From: Pseudomonas sp. AN-1
GTDB lineage: Bacteria; Pseudomonadota; Gammaproteobacteria; Pseudomonadales; Pseudomonadaceae
NCBI RefSeq assembly: GCF_034057115.1
Contig: NZ_CP139195.1
Location: 1,302,001-1,366,000, forward strand
Direction of reading: 5' to 3'
DNA: 64,000 nt
Under the pieces are notes generated by a model. That model was not told the origin of the DNA. It did not search any database and saw nothing but the letters and a program-made list of their open reading frames with translations. Both the position numbers and the translations under genes were made by a program. Below are positions 41,251 through 49,470 of the stretch, piece after piece (position 1 is the stretch's first letter; the number at the start of each line of letters is the position of its first letter).

Positions 41251-42066
41251 TCAGATCCGCGCCAGCAGGGTGCGCGCCTTGTCGATGGCGATCTGCGCCC
41301 GTTCCAGGGCGCCGACGCCCTGCTCGTAGAGCTGGCGGGTGGGAATCTCCAGGCTCAGCGGCAGGTCGGCCGGTAGCGCACGCAACAGGCCGAGCAGGTC
41401 GCAATCGCCGTCGCCGGGGAAGCGCCGCTCGTTGCGCGCCTGGCGGAGGATCTCGTCCATGTCCGCCGGCACCGGGCCGGCCACGTCGCACAGCTGGGCG
41501 TAGCGCATGCGCGCCGGATCGAGACGCGCCAGGTCCTCCAGGCGCGAGGCGGACCGGTTGAAGTGGAAGGCGTCGACCAGCACGCAGCCGTTGGCCTGTC
41601 CGGCGTTGTCGACGATGCGCATGGCCTGCAGCAGGTCCCTGGCGTCGGTCCAGGGCATGAACTCCAGGTGCGGATAGAGGCCGAAGCCGCCCGCCAGCTC
41701 GCAGAAGGCGGCGAAGTTGTCGGCCAGCCGTGCCTCGTCGGGGTCGTTGCCGGCCACCAGCACCGCACTGGCGCCCAGCTCGGCGCCGGCGGCGAGGATC
41801 GGCTCGAAGTCGGCCACCGCGGTCTCCGGCTTGAGGCGCAGGATCTCGATGTCGAACACCTCGACGCCGCTGTCGCGCAGGCGCGTCTGGGTCTGCCGGC
41901 GCAGGCCGGCGTCGGCCACCAGCGGGAAGTGATGCTCCTCGGCGGTGGCCGGCACCAGGCGCAGGCCGACGTGGCTGTAGCCGGCGCGGGCGGCCACCTC
42001 GACCATGTCCGGCGGGGACAGCTCGAGTACGGTCAGGGCGGCGAGGGACAGGTTGCGTTCGCTCAT
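41251..42066 (-). CDS. sugar phosphate isomerase/epimerase-like TIM-barrel protein
   Basis: 271 residues from the ATG at 42066. The AP-endonuclease-2/xylose-isomerase-like barrel has metal ligands on strand ends: HLEFMPWTDARD (glutamate), VLVDAFHFNRS (Asp, His), LCDVAGP and SLEIPTRQ (glutamate). Members include 3-dehydroshikimate dehydratases (AsbF/QuiC type), IolE and hydroxypyruvate isomerases. Beside quinate genes, a 3-dehydroshikimate dehydratase producing protocatechuate is an attractive guess, but no protocatechuate genes are in view. It is 13 bp after the Gfo/Idh/MocA gene in one operon. Confidence 0.75.
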   Translation of the reverse strand: MSERNLSLAALTVLELSPPDMVEVAARAGYSHVGLRLVPATAEEHHFPLVADAGLRRQTQTRLRDSGVEVFDIEILRLKPETAVADFEPILAAGAELGASAVLVAGNDPDEARLADNFAAFCELAGGFGLYPHLEFMPWTDARDLLQAMRIVDNAGQANGCVLVDAFHFNRSASRLEDLARLDPARMRYAQLCDVAGPVPADMDEILRQARNERRFPGDGDCDLLGLLRALPADLPLSLEIPTRQLYEQGVGALERAQIAIDKARTLLARI

Positions 42067-42079
42067 GGCGGTTCTCTTC

Positions 42080-43138
42080 TTATTGGATGGAAAGGAGTTC
42101 GGGAGCACAGGTGCGGCCGCTCGCGGCGGCGCGCTGGATGGCTTCGAGCAGCGCCAGGGTGTTGCCGGCGTCAGCGGCGCTGACCAGCGGCGCGACCTCG
42201 CCGCGGGCGACGCGGACGAAGTGGCGCAACTGCAGCGCCAGCGCCTCGCCGGGCACGCAGCTCTCCTGGCTGCACAGCAGCGGCTGGTGCCAGCCGGCGC
42301 CGGGTTCGGCGTAGTGCCAGCGGGCCAGCTGCGGGATGCTCAGCGCGCCGCGGGTGCCGGCCAGCAGGTAGCAGGACTGGTCGTCCTGGCGCGGATAGAC
42401 CGGGTTCTCGCCGGAATCCAGCTCCCAGCTCCAGGGCGCGGCCACTGCGTCGGAGCCGGTCAAGGTGCCGAGCGCGCCGTTGGCGAAGCGCAGCAGCACC
42501 GCGGCGCTGTCCTCGTTGGCGAAGCCGCGCACGCCGTTGCCGGTGAGCGCCTGCACCTCGGCGACCTCGCCGCACAGGTGGCGCAGCAGGTCGAGGTCGT
42601 GGATCAGGTTGGTCAGCAGCATCCCGGCGCCCGGCTCGCGGCGCCAGGGGATGTCGAAGTAGCTGTCCGGCTTCTGCAGTTGCCAGAGCGCGGTGACCGT
42701 GGTCAGCCGGCCGAGGCTGCCCTCCTCCACCAGCTCGCGGGTACGGACGATCAGCGGGTTGTGCCGGCGGTGGTGACCGACCAGCACCGGCACACCGGCG
42801 TTCCGCGAGGCGGCGATCAGCTCGCGCACCTCGTCGAGGTGCACGCCGACCGGCTTCTCCAGCAGCACCGGAACCCCGGCGGCGATGCAGTCCAGCGCGG
42901 TGCTGACATGCAGGGTGTTGGGATTGGCGACGATCACCGCCTGCGGTCGGACCTCTTCGAGCATGCGCCGGTGCTCGGCGAAGTACGGCACGGCGCATTC
43001 GGCGGCGAAGGCCGCGGCCTGCGGGGCGGGATCGGCCACGGCGCACAGCCGCGCCTCGGGCAGGTCCTTGAGGTGTTGGTGGTGCTGGCGTCCCATGACA
43101 CCGGCGCCGATCAGGGCGATACGCAGTGGCTCGGTCAA
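42080..43138 (-). CDS. Gfo/Idh/MocA family oxidoreductase
   Basis: 352 residues. The N-terminal Rossmann fold starts RIALIGAGVMGRQHHQHL; LLEKPVGVHLDEVRELI is the family's EKP motif with the substrate-binding lysine. The HNPLIVRTRELVEEGSLGRL segment and the larger C-terminal alpha/beta domain follow. It is an NAD(P)-dependent dehydrogenase of sugars, inositols or similar cyclic polyols; with the neighbouring isomerase-like gene it could process a quinate-like compound. Upstream on the minus strand lies ACAACAACAAGAGG, a CA-type leader. Confidence 0.85.
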   Translation of the reverse strand: MTEPLRIALIGAGVMGRQHHQHLKDLPEARLCAVADPAPQAAAFAAECAVPYFAEHRRMLEEVRPQAVIVANPNTLHVSTALDCIAAGVPVLLEKPVGVHLDEVRELIAASRNAGVPVLVGHHRRHNPLIVRTRELVEEGSLGRLTTVTALWQLQKPDSYFDIPWRREPGAGMLLTNLIHDLDLLRHLCGEVAEVQALTGNGVRGFANEDSAAVLLRFANGALGTLTGSDAVAAPWSWELDSGENPVYPRQDDQSCYLLAGTRGALSIPQLARWHYAEPGAGWHQPLLCSQESCVPGEALALQLRHFVRVARGEVAPLVSAADAGNTLALLEAIQRAAASGRTCAPELLSIQ

Positions 43139-43562
43139 GGCAGGTTCCTCTTGTTGTTGTGGCGGGCGGCCGGGTCAGCAGTGCCGGATAGCTGCTGTCT
43201 TGCGGTGCGCTGCCATAAATTTAGAACCTTGTTCCACTTTCAAGCAAGATACGTCAGACCATACCTGTGCGATTAACGGACAACACAGACACCGATCGCC
43301 CCTTGCTGAAGGCGAATCCTGCCTTGCTGATGCAGCTAGGCAGCCGGTTTTATCCGACATCGACGAAAGACTGGGTTGTCGATAAGAAAAAGCGATACCC
43401 GATTAAGGATTTCCCAGCAGCCTGATACGAGGCCGAGAAAGTAGAGTCGCATCCTGACCGACCGCATTGCGCGTCTGGGAGCCGGGCCAGCGGCCATGCC
43501 ACGCCCGCACCGGTCGAGCCGCCCAGGCCCACTGATCCTCACCGACAACAAGGACAATCGAC
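43139..43562. promoter_or_regulatory. divergent control region between the Gfo/Idh/MocA operon and galA
   Basis: 424 bp without a gene. It contains a CA-type leader on the minus strand (43151-43160), a TAGAAC-CTT-GTTCCA palindrome (43222-43236), a TGCGATTAAC half-palindrome (43268-43277) of PcaR/PcaU type, an ATCGAC...GTCGAT inverted repeat around 43358-43382, and GACAACAAGGACAA close to the galA start. No clear sigma70 pair stands out. Confidence 0.5.
43222..43236. promoter_or_regulatory. GTTCCA-type palindromic operator (copy 1)
   Basis: TAGAACCTTGTTCCA, arms TAGAAC and GTTCCA around a 3-bp centre. Two further copies with the same spacing lie at 54460 and 57942. Confidence 0.5.
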
Positions 43563-44840
43563 ATGGCACGCATCATCGGCGGTCTCGCCGTCTCCCACAC
43601 CCCAACCATCGGCTTCGCCGTCGACCACGACAAGCAGGGCGAGGCCGCCTGGGCGCCGATCTTCCAGAGCTTCGAGCCGGTCCGCGCCTGGCTCGAGGAG
43701 CAAAAACCCGACGTGCTGTTCTACGTCTTCAACGACCACGTGACCTCGTTCTTCTTCGACCACTACGGCGCCTTCTCCCTCGGTGTGGACGAGCGCTACG
43801 AGGTCGCCGACGAGGGCGGCAACCCGCGCGACCTTCCGCCGATCGGCGGGCATGCCGCGCTGGCGCGGCACATCGGCGCCAGCCTGGTGGCCGACGAGTT
43901 CGACATGAGCTTCTTCCGCGACAAGCCGCTGGACCATGGCTTCTTCTCGCCGATGTCGGCGCTGCTGCCGCATGAGTCGGGCTGGCCGCTGGAGATCGTG
44001 CCACTGCAGGTGGGTGTGCTGCAGTTCCCGGTGCCGAGCGCCGCGCGCTGCTACAAGCTCGGGCAGGCGCTGCGCCGCGCTATCGAGAGCTACCCCGAGG
44101 ACCTCAAGGTGGCCATCGTCGCCACCGGCGGTCTGTCCCACCAGGTGCACGGCGAGCGCTGCGGCTTCAACAACCCGGAATGGGATGCCCAGTTCGTCGA
44201 CCTGCTGGTCAACGACCCGCTGCGCCTCACCGAGCTGACCCTGGCCGAGTACGCCACCCTGGGCGGCATGGAGGGCGCCGAGGTGATCATGTGGCTGATC
44301 ATGCGCGGCGCGCTGTCCAGCAGCGTGAAGAAGCTGCACCACGACTACTACCTGCCGTCGATGACCGGCATCTGCACCCTGCTGCTGGAAAACCAGGACC
44401 AGGCGGTGCCCGCCGACGTGCAGGCCCGCCACCGCGAGCACATGAACCGCCAGCTGGCCGGCGCCGACAAGCTGGAAGGCACCTACCCCTTCACCCTGGA
44501 GCGCAGCGCCAGGGGCTACCGCCTCAACAAGTTCCTGCACCGGATGATCGAGCCGGCCTGGCGCCTGCGCTTCCTCGAGAACCCCGAGGCGCTGTTCGAA
44601 GAGGCCGGGCTCAGCGACGAGGAGCGCGAGCTGCTGCGCCGCCGCGACTGGCGCGGCCTGCTCCACTACGGGGTGATCTTCTTCATGCTGGAGAAGCTCG
44701 GCGCGGTGCTTGGCGTCTCCAACCTGGACATCTACGCGGCCATGCGCGGCCAGAGCCTCGAAGAGTTCATGAAGACCCGCAATCAGCAGGTCGTTTATTC
44801 CGTGGCCGGCAAACCGGTGTCGGGCAAGTCCTCGCGCTGA
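43563..44840 (+). CDS. galA: gallate dioxygenase (fused LigB-LigA type extradiol enzyme)
   Basis: 425 residues. The N-terminal ~280 residues are LigB-type: GLAVSHTPTIGFAVD and VFNDHVTSFFFDHYG supply iron-ligand histidines, and ATGGLSHQVHGERCG the second-half histidines. The C-terminal ~130 residues are LigA-like (NKFLHRMIEPAWRLRFLENP). This fusion and length match gallate dioxygenase GalA, which opens gallate to 4-oxalomesaconate. The porin, regulator and galBCD genes that follow complete the pathway. A fused protocatechuate 4,5-dioxygenase is the alternative, made unlikely by the gal context. Confidence 0.9.
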   Translation: MARIIGGLAVSHTPTIGFAVDHDKQGEAAWAPIFQSFEPVRAWLEEQKPDVLFYVFNDHVTSFFFDHYGAFSLGVDERYEVADEGGNPRDLPPIGGHAALARHIGASLVADEFDMSFFRDKPLDHGFFSPMSALLPHESGWPLEIVPLQVGVLQFPVPSAARCYKLGQALRRAIESYPEDLKVAIVATGGLSHQVHGERCGFNNPEWDAQFVDLLVNDPLRLTELTLAEYATLGGMEGAEVIMWLIMRGALSSSVKKLHHDYYLPSMTGICTLLLENQDQAVPADVQARHREHMNRQLAGADKLEGTYPFTLERSARGYRLNKFLHRMIEPAWRLRFLENPEALFEEAGLSDEERELLRRRDWRGLLHYGVIFFMLEKLGAVLGVSNLDIYAAMRGQSLEEFMKTRNQQVVYSVAGKPVSGKSSR

Positions 44841-44858
44841 GTTCGCCCCGCGGGGCAC

Positions 44859-44881
44859 GGGCCTGTCCTGCTGGCAGGCCC
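44859..44881 (+). terminator. weak hairpin after galA
   Basis: A 7-bp stem GGGCCTG / CAGGCCC followed by TGATCGTTCGT; short T content, so it may only attenuate. Confidence 0.4.
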
Positions 44882-44956
44882 TGATCGTTCGTCACCTACC
44901 CCCTGTCTGAACCCCGGCCATCGTCGGGCGGGGGACGCTTTTCCCCAAAAAATGGA

Positions 44957-44967
44957 GAACAACAACA
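44957..44967 (+). promoter_or_regulatory. AACAACAA leader (possible Crc/Hfq site) at the porin start
   Basis: GAACAACAACA runs straight into the ATG at 44968, between the GGAG ribosome site and the start codon, an ideal position for translational repression. Confidence 0.55.
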
Positions 44968-46236
44968 ATGCAAGCCAAACGCTTCCGTCCCCTGTCCTGT
45001 GCCGTCGCCGTTGCCGTCGCCCTGCCCTTGGGCGCCCAGGCCGCCGGTTTCGCCGAAGACGCCACCGCCACCCTGAACCTGCGCAACTTCTACCTGGGAC
45101 GCGACTTCCGCCACTCCGCCAGCAGTGCGCAGAGCCGCGCCGAGGAATGGACGCAGAGCTTCATTCTCGATGCGCGCTCCGGCTTCAGCGAGGGCACTGT
45201 CGGCTTTGGCGTCGATGCGCTCGGCCTGTACTCGGTCAAGCTCGACGGCGGCAAGGGCACCGCCGGCACCCAGCTGCTGCCGGTGCACGACGACGGCCGC
45301 CCGGCCGACGACTTCGGCCGCCTGGCCGTGGCCGGCAAGGCCAGGATCTCGGCCACCGAGCTGAAGGTCGGCGAGTGGATGCCGGTGCTGCCGATCCTGC
45401 GCGCCGACGACGGCCGCTCGCTGCCGCAGACCTTCCAGGGCGCGCAGCTCACCTCGAAGGAAATCGCCGGGCTGACCCTCTACGGCGGCCAGTTCCGCCA
45501 GAACAGCCCGCGCAACGACGCCAGCATGGAAGACCTGTCGATCTTCGGAAGACCGGCGTTCACCTCCGACCGCTTCAACTTCGCCGGCGGCGAGTACAGC
45601 TTCAACGACAAGCGCACGATGGTCGGCGCCTGGTACGCCGAACTGGAGGACATCTACCAGCAGCAGTACTACAACCTGGTACATGCCCAACCGGTCGGCG
45701 CCTGGACGCTGGGCGCCAACCTCGGCTACTTCATCGGTGCCGAGCATGGCGATGAGCTGGCTGGCGAGCTGGCTGGCGAGCTGGACAACCAGACCGTCTC
45801 GGGACTGTTCTCCGCCAAGACCGGCAACCACGGTTTCTACGTCGGCCTGCAGAAAGTCAGCGGCGATGACGGCTGGATGCGCGTCAACGGCACCAGCGGC
45901 GGCACCGTGGCCAACGACAGCTTCAACTCCAGCTTCGAGAACGCCAACGAGCGCTCCTGGCAGCTGCGCTACGACTACAACCTGGCCGGCTGGGGCATTC
46001 CGGGGCTGACCTTCATGACCCGCTACATCAGCGGCGAGGACGCCGAGGTCGCCGGCGTCAGCGACGGCAAGGAATGGGTACGCGAGACCGAGCTGGCCTA
46101 CGTGGTGCAGTCCGGCCCGCTGAAGAGCCTCAATCTCAAGTGGCGCAACGCCAGCATCCGCAAGAGCTGGGCCAGCAACGGCACCGACTTCGACGAGAAC
46201 CGCCTGATCGTCAACTACCCGCTCAACCTGCTCTGA
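44968..46236 (+). CDS. galP: OprD-family outer-membrane porin (GalP-like)
   Basis: 422 residues with a signal peptide (KRFRPLSCAVAVAVALPL, cleavage after AQA). OprD features: GFAEDATATLNLRNFYLGRD, EEWTQSFILDARSGFSEGTV, LYGGQFRQNSPRNDASMEDL, and strands alternating to the final aromatic-poor NYPLNLL. These porins admit carboxylated aromatics and amino acids. Placed between galA and the transporter genes, it should admit gallate. A short ELAGELAGEL tandem (45754-45781) comes from a 12-bp duplication in a probable loop. Confidence 0.9.
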   Translation: MQAKRFRPLSCAVAVAVALPLGAQAAGFAEDATATLNLRNFYLGRDFRHSASSAQSRAEEWTQSFILDARSGFSEGTVGFGVDALGLYSVKLDGGKGTAGTQLLPVHDDGRPADDFGRLAVAGKARISATELKVGEWMPVLPILRADDGRSLPQTFQGAQLTSKEIAGLTLYGGQFRQNSPRNDASMEDLSIFGRPAFTSDRFNFAGGEYSFNDKRTMVGAWYAELEDIYQQQYYNLVHAQPVGAWTLGANLGYFIGAEHGDELAGELAGELDNQTVSGLFSAKTGNHGFYVGLQKVSGDDGWMRVNGTSGGTVANDSFNSSFENANERSWQLRYDYNLAGWGIPGLTFMTRYISGEDAEVAGVSDGKEWVRETELAYVVQSGPLKSLNLKWRNASIRKSWASNGTDFDENRLIVNYPLNLL

Positions 46237-46473
46237 AAATGTTGTGCGGCTTCATTTGTGTTCGATCAGCGGTCATGCCGAATTGTCATCGATGAGGCCA
46301 GGCACCAACATTCCCTGCGCCCGTCTGCGGACGGACTTCCAGGGCTCTTCTTTCCAGGCTCATAAGCAGAACGCATGATCTGGAAAGGCTTACGCATTGT
46401 TCGCTCCGGCGCCTTGCGTGACAGCATTCCCGCAACCGCGAAAGCCCCCAGAACAACAACAAAGGAAATGACC
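46237..46473 (+). promoter_or_regulatory. control region before the second TRAP operon
   Basis: It contains TTCATTTGTGTTCGATCAGC and GCCGAATTGTCATCGATG (46248-46295), which align with the region at 54410-54460 before the tct genes, plus AGAACAACAACAAAGGA at the ribosome site. No other gene is seen. Confidence 0.5.
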
Positions 46474-47529
46474 ATGCTCAAACCCGTCAAGGCCCTGCTC
46501 ACCCTGCTGGCCGCCGGCTCGTTCAGCCTGACCGCCCTGGCCGACGATCCCGTGGTGACCCTCAAGGTCCATCACTTCCTGCCGACCCACTCGGTGACCC
46601 ATGCCGACTTCCTCGAGCCCTGGACCCGGAAGATAACCGAGGAGTCGAAGGGACGCATCCAGTTCCAGTTCTTCCCCTCGATGCAGCTGGGCGGCACCCC
46701 GCCGCAGCTGGTCGACCAGGTCCGCGACGGCGTCGCCGACATCGTCTGGACCCTGCCCGGCTACACCAGCGGGCGCTTCCCGCTGATCTCGGTGTTCGAG
46801 CAGCCGTTCATGAGCCGCTCCGCCGAGGCCAGCAGCCAGGCGATGTGGGACTTCGTGCAGAAGCACGGGCAGAAGGAGTTCGCCGGCATGCACCTGCTCG
46901 CCACCCATGTGACCGACGGCGCCCTGGTGCACACCTCGAAGAAGCCGATCAAGAGCATGGCCGACTTCCGCGGCATGAAGATCCGCTCCGCCAACCGCAC
47001 CTCCACCAAGCTGATCTCCCTGCTGGGCGGCACCCCGGTGGCCATGCCGGTGCCGCAGATCCCCGAGGCGCTGTCCAAGGGCGTGGTCGACGGCGCCATC
47101 GTGCCCTGGGACGTGGTGCCGGCACTCAAGCTGCACGAGCTGGTGAAGTACCACACCGAGATGGCACCCAACCAGCCGATCCTCATGCAGACGGCCATCG
47201 TTCTCGCCATGAACCCGGCCAAGTACGACAGCCTGCCGGCCGACCTGAAGAAGATCATCGACGACAACAGCGGCCTCGCCCTGTCGCGCCAGGCCGGTCA
47301 CCTGTGGGACACCCAGGTGGTCGAGACCGGTCACCAGCTGGCGCAGAGCCGCGGCAACCAGATCGCCGCGCTGCCCGAGGACGAACAGCGCGAGTGGATG
47401 AAGGTCGGCGAACGTCTCAATCAGGACTGGATAGACGAGGTCGAGGACAAGGGCTATGCCAATGGCGCCGCCATGCTCGACGACGCCCGCCAGCTGATCG
47501 ACCGCTACAGCGCGCAACTGGCCCGCTGA
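46474..47529 (+). CDS. dctP: TRAP transporter periplasmic binding protein (DctP), gal cluster
   Basis: 351 residues from the ATG at 46474, preferred over 46468 because AAGGA lies 7 bp upstream. Signal peptide KPVKALLTLLAAGSFSLTALA. LKVHHFLPTHSVTHADFLEP, SMQLGGTPPQLVDQVRDGVA and MKIRSANRTSTKLISLLGGT (conserved arginine) are DctP segments. It is the substrate receptor of the TRAP system that takes the place of the MFS carrier GalT found in P. putida; gallate or a related aromatic acid is the expected ligand. Confidence 0.9.
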   Translation: MLKPVKALLTLLAAGSFSLTALADDPVVTLKVHHFLPTHSVTHADFLEPWTRKITEESKGRIQFQFFPSMQLGGTPPQLVDQVRDGVADIVWTLPGYTSGRFPLISVFEQPFMSRSAEASSQAMWDFVQKHGQKEFAGMHLLATHVTDGALVHTSKKPIKSMADFRGMKIRSANRTSTKLISLLGGTPVAMPVPQIPEALSKGVVDGAIVPWDVVPALKLHELVKYHTEMAPNQPILMQTAIVLAMNPAKYDSLPADLKKIIDDNSGLALSRQAGHLWDTQVVETGHQLAQSRGNQIAALPEDEQREWMKVGERLNQDWIDEVEDKGYANGAAMLDDARQLIDRYSAQLAR

Positions 47530-47577
47530 CCCCTGCGCGGCGCCGGCAACGCCGGCGCCCCTGCCTCGGAGATTCCC

Positions 47578-48105
47578 ATGAGTGAACTTGTTGTCCAGGC
47601 AGCCGCGCTGCCTGAGTCTTCCCTCGGCCGCCAGCTGGATGCCCTGTCGCGCCTGCTGGCCGGCATCGGCGGCCTGCTGCTGGTGGCCATCACCCTGATG
47701 GCGTCGTACAGCATCGCCATGCGCGTGCTGTTCGACGAGCCGCTGCTCGGCGACGTGGAGCTGGTGCAAATGGGCTGCGGCATCGCCATCGTGTTCTTCC
47801 TGCCGCTGTGCCAACTGCGCCGCGGCAACGTGATCGTCGATGTGTTCACCCTGCATGCGCCGCAGCGCGTGCGCAGCCGGCTGGACGCCCTCGGCGGCCT
47901 GCTGATGGCGGTGGCCGCCGCCCTGCTCGCCTGGCGCTCGGCGCTCGGCGTCCTTGACGCCTACGGCAGCGGCGAAGAGTCGATCATCATGGGGCTGCCC
48001 CTGTGGTGGTCGATGAGCGCCTTCGCGCCCGGCTTCGCGCTGCTCGCTCTGGTGTCGCTGTACACCGCCTGGAACGACCTGACCGGCAAGGGGGAAAACC
48101 CATGA
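47578..48105 (+). CDS. dctQ: TRAP transporter small membrane subunit (DctQ), gal cluster
   Basis: 175 residues, four helices. SIAMRVLFDEPLLGDVELVQ is the DctQ-type loop, and LPLCQLRRGNVIVDVFTLHA follows. The start at 47578 has a GGAG site (CTCGGAGATTCCC). It overlaps dctM by ATGA. A longer N-terminus (~20 residues) precedes the first helix. Confidence 0.87.
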   Translation: MSELVVQAAALPESSLGRQLDALSRLLAGIGGLLLVAITLMASYSIAMRVLFDEPLLGDVELVQMGCGIAIVFFLPLCQLRRGNVIVDVFTLHAPQRVRSRLDALGGLLMAVAAALLAWRSALGVLDAYGSGEESIIMGLPLWWSMSAFAPGFALLALVSLYTAWNDLTGKGENP

Positions 48106-49424
48106 GCACTGTCGAAATCGGCGGACTCTTTCTCGCCATCCTGCTGGTGCTGCTGGTGGTGCGCATTCCGATCGCCATCGCCATGCTGCTCACCGGCATC
48201 GCCGGCTACGTGACCATCGGCGGCTGGGACCCGCTGCTCAGCTACCTGAAATCAGTGGCCTACGCGCGCTACACGGTCTACGACCTGTCGGTGATCCCGC
48301 TGTTCCTGCTGATGGGCCAGTTCGCCTCGCGCGGCGGCCTGGCCAAGGGCCTGTTCCGCGCCGCGGCGGCGATGATCGGCCACTGGCGCGGCGGCCTGGC
48401 CATGTCGGCGGTCGGTTCCTGCGCGGCCTTCGGCGCAGTGTGCGGCTCGTCCATCGCCACCGCGGCGACCATGGGCCAGGTCGCCCTGCCCGAGCTCAAG
48501 CGCTACAACTACTCCGGCTCGCTGGCGGTCGGCTGTCTGGCCGCCGGCGGCACCCTGGGCATCCTCATCCCGCCGTCGGTGGTGCTGGTGATCTACGCGA
48601 TCCTCTCGCAGCAGAACATCTCCGCCCTGTTCATGGCCGCCTTCGTGCCCGGCGTGCTGGCCGCGGTCGGCTACATGATCGCCATCTCCATCTTCGTGCG
48701 CCTCAATCCCGAGGCCGGGCCGGCGCAGCCGCGCCAACGCTGGGCCGAGCGGCTGGCGGCGCAACAGGGCGTCTGGCCGATCTTCCTGATCTTCGTGCTG
48801 GTGCTCGGCGGCATCTATGGCGGCTGGTTCACCCCCACCGAGGCCGCGGCGATCGGTACCCTGGGCACCGGCTTCTTCGCCGTGGTGCTGGGCAAGCTGC
48901 GCCTGGCCGAGTTCAAGGAGGTGCTCTACGGCACTGCGGTGACCACCGCGATGATCTTCATGATCCTGCTCGGCGCCGACGTGATGAACTCGTTCCTGGC
49001 CCTGTCGCAGCTGCCCGTGGCGCTCGCCGACCTGATCGGCAACAGCGGCCTGCCGCCCTTCGTGGTGCTGGCCGGCATCCTGCTGCTGTACCTGATCCTC
49101 GGCTGCGTGATGGACACCATGTCGATGATCCTGCTGACCATCCCGATCTTCTTTCCGATGGTCATGGGCCTGGACTTCTACGGCCTGGACCAGACCGAGA
49201 AGGCCATCTGGTTCGGCATCCTGGTGCTGATGGTGGTGGAGATCGGCATGATCACCCCGCCGGTGGGCATGAACGTCTACGTGATCAGCGGCATGAGCAA
49301 GGACGTCAGCCTGCGCGAGGCGTTCCGCGGCATCGTGCCCTTCCTGGCCTCCGACATCGTGCGCGTGGTGGTGCTGGTGCTGTTCCCCTCCATCACCCTC
49401 TGCCTGGTGCGCTGGCTGAACTGA
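48102..49424 (+). CDS. dctM: TRAP transporter large membrane subunit (DctM), gal cluster
   Basis: 440 residues, ~12 helices. LSVIPLFLLMGQFASRGGLA, GGTLGILIPPSVVLVIYAIL and EIGMITPPVGMNVYVISGMS are the conserved DctM regions. The start ATG overlaps the dctQ stop. A hairpin follows the stop, separating it from convergent galR. Confidence 0.92.
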   Translation: MSTVEIGGLFLAILLVLLVVRIPIAIAMLLTGIAGYVTIGGWDPLLSYLKSVAYARYTVYDLSVIPLFLLMGQFASRGGLAKGLFRAAAAMIGHWRGGLAMSAVGSCAAFGAVCGSSIATAATMGQVALPELKRYNYSGSLAVGCLAAGGTLGILIPPSVVLVIYAILSQQNISALFMAAFVPGVLAAVGYMIAISIFVRLNPEAGPAQPRQRWAERLAAQQGVWPIFLIFVLVLGGIYGGWFTPTEAAAIGTLGTGFFAVVLGKLRLAEFKEVLYGTAVTTAMIFMILLGADVMNSFLALSQLPVALADLIGNSGLPPFVVLAGILLLYLILGCVMDTMSMILLTIPIFFPMVMGLDFYGLDQTEKAIWFGILVLMVVEIGMITPPVGMNVYVISGMSKDVSLREAFRGIVPFLASDIVRVVVLVLFPSITLCLVRWLN

Positions 49425-49446
49425 GCGGCCACGCTCGCCCCTTGTG

Positions 49447-49470
49447 TGACGGCGCCCGCGGGCGCCGTCA
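49447..49470. terminator. bidirectional hairpin between dctM and galR
   Basis: An 11-bp perfect stem TGACGGCGCCC / GGGCGCCGTCA with a 2-nt centre (effective loop slightly larger). The galR stop codon is inside the right arm. There is no long T-run. Confidence 0.5.

Noticed and set aside
44090-44302. Small antisense frames inside galA
   Set aside because: No start signals, typical GC-bias shadows.
45754-45781. Tandem 12-bp repeat in the porin gene as a phase-variation tract
   Set aside because: Only about two copies, in frame; a small loop duplication explains it.
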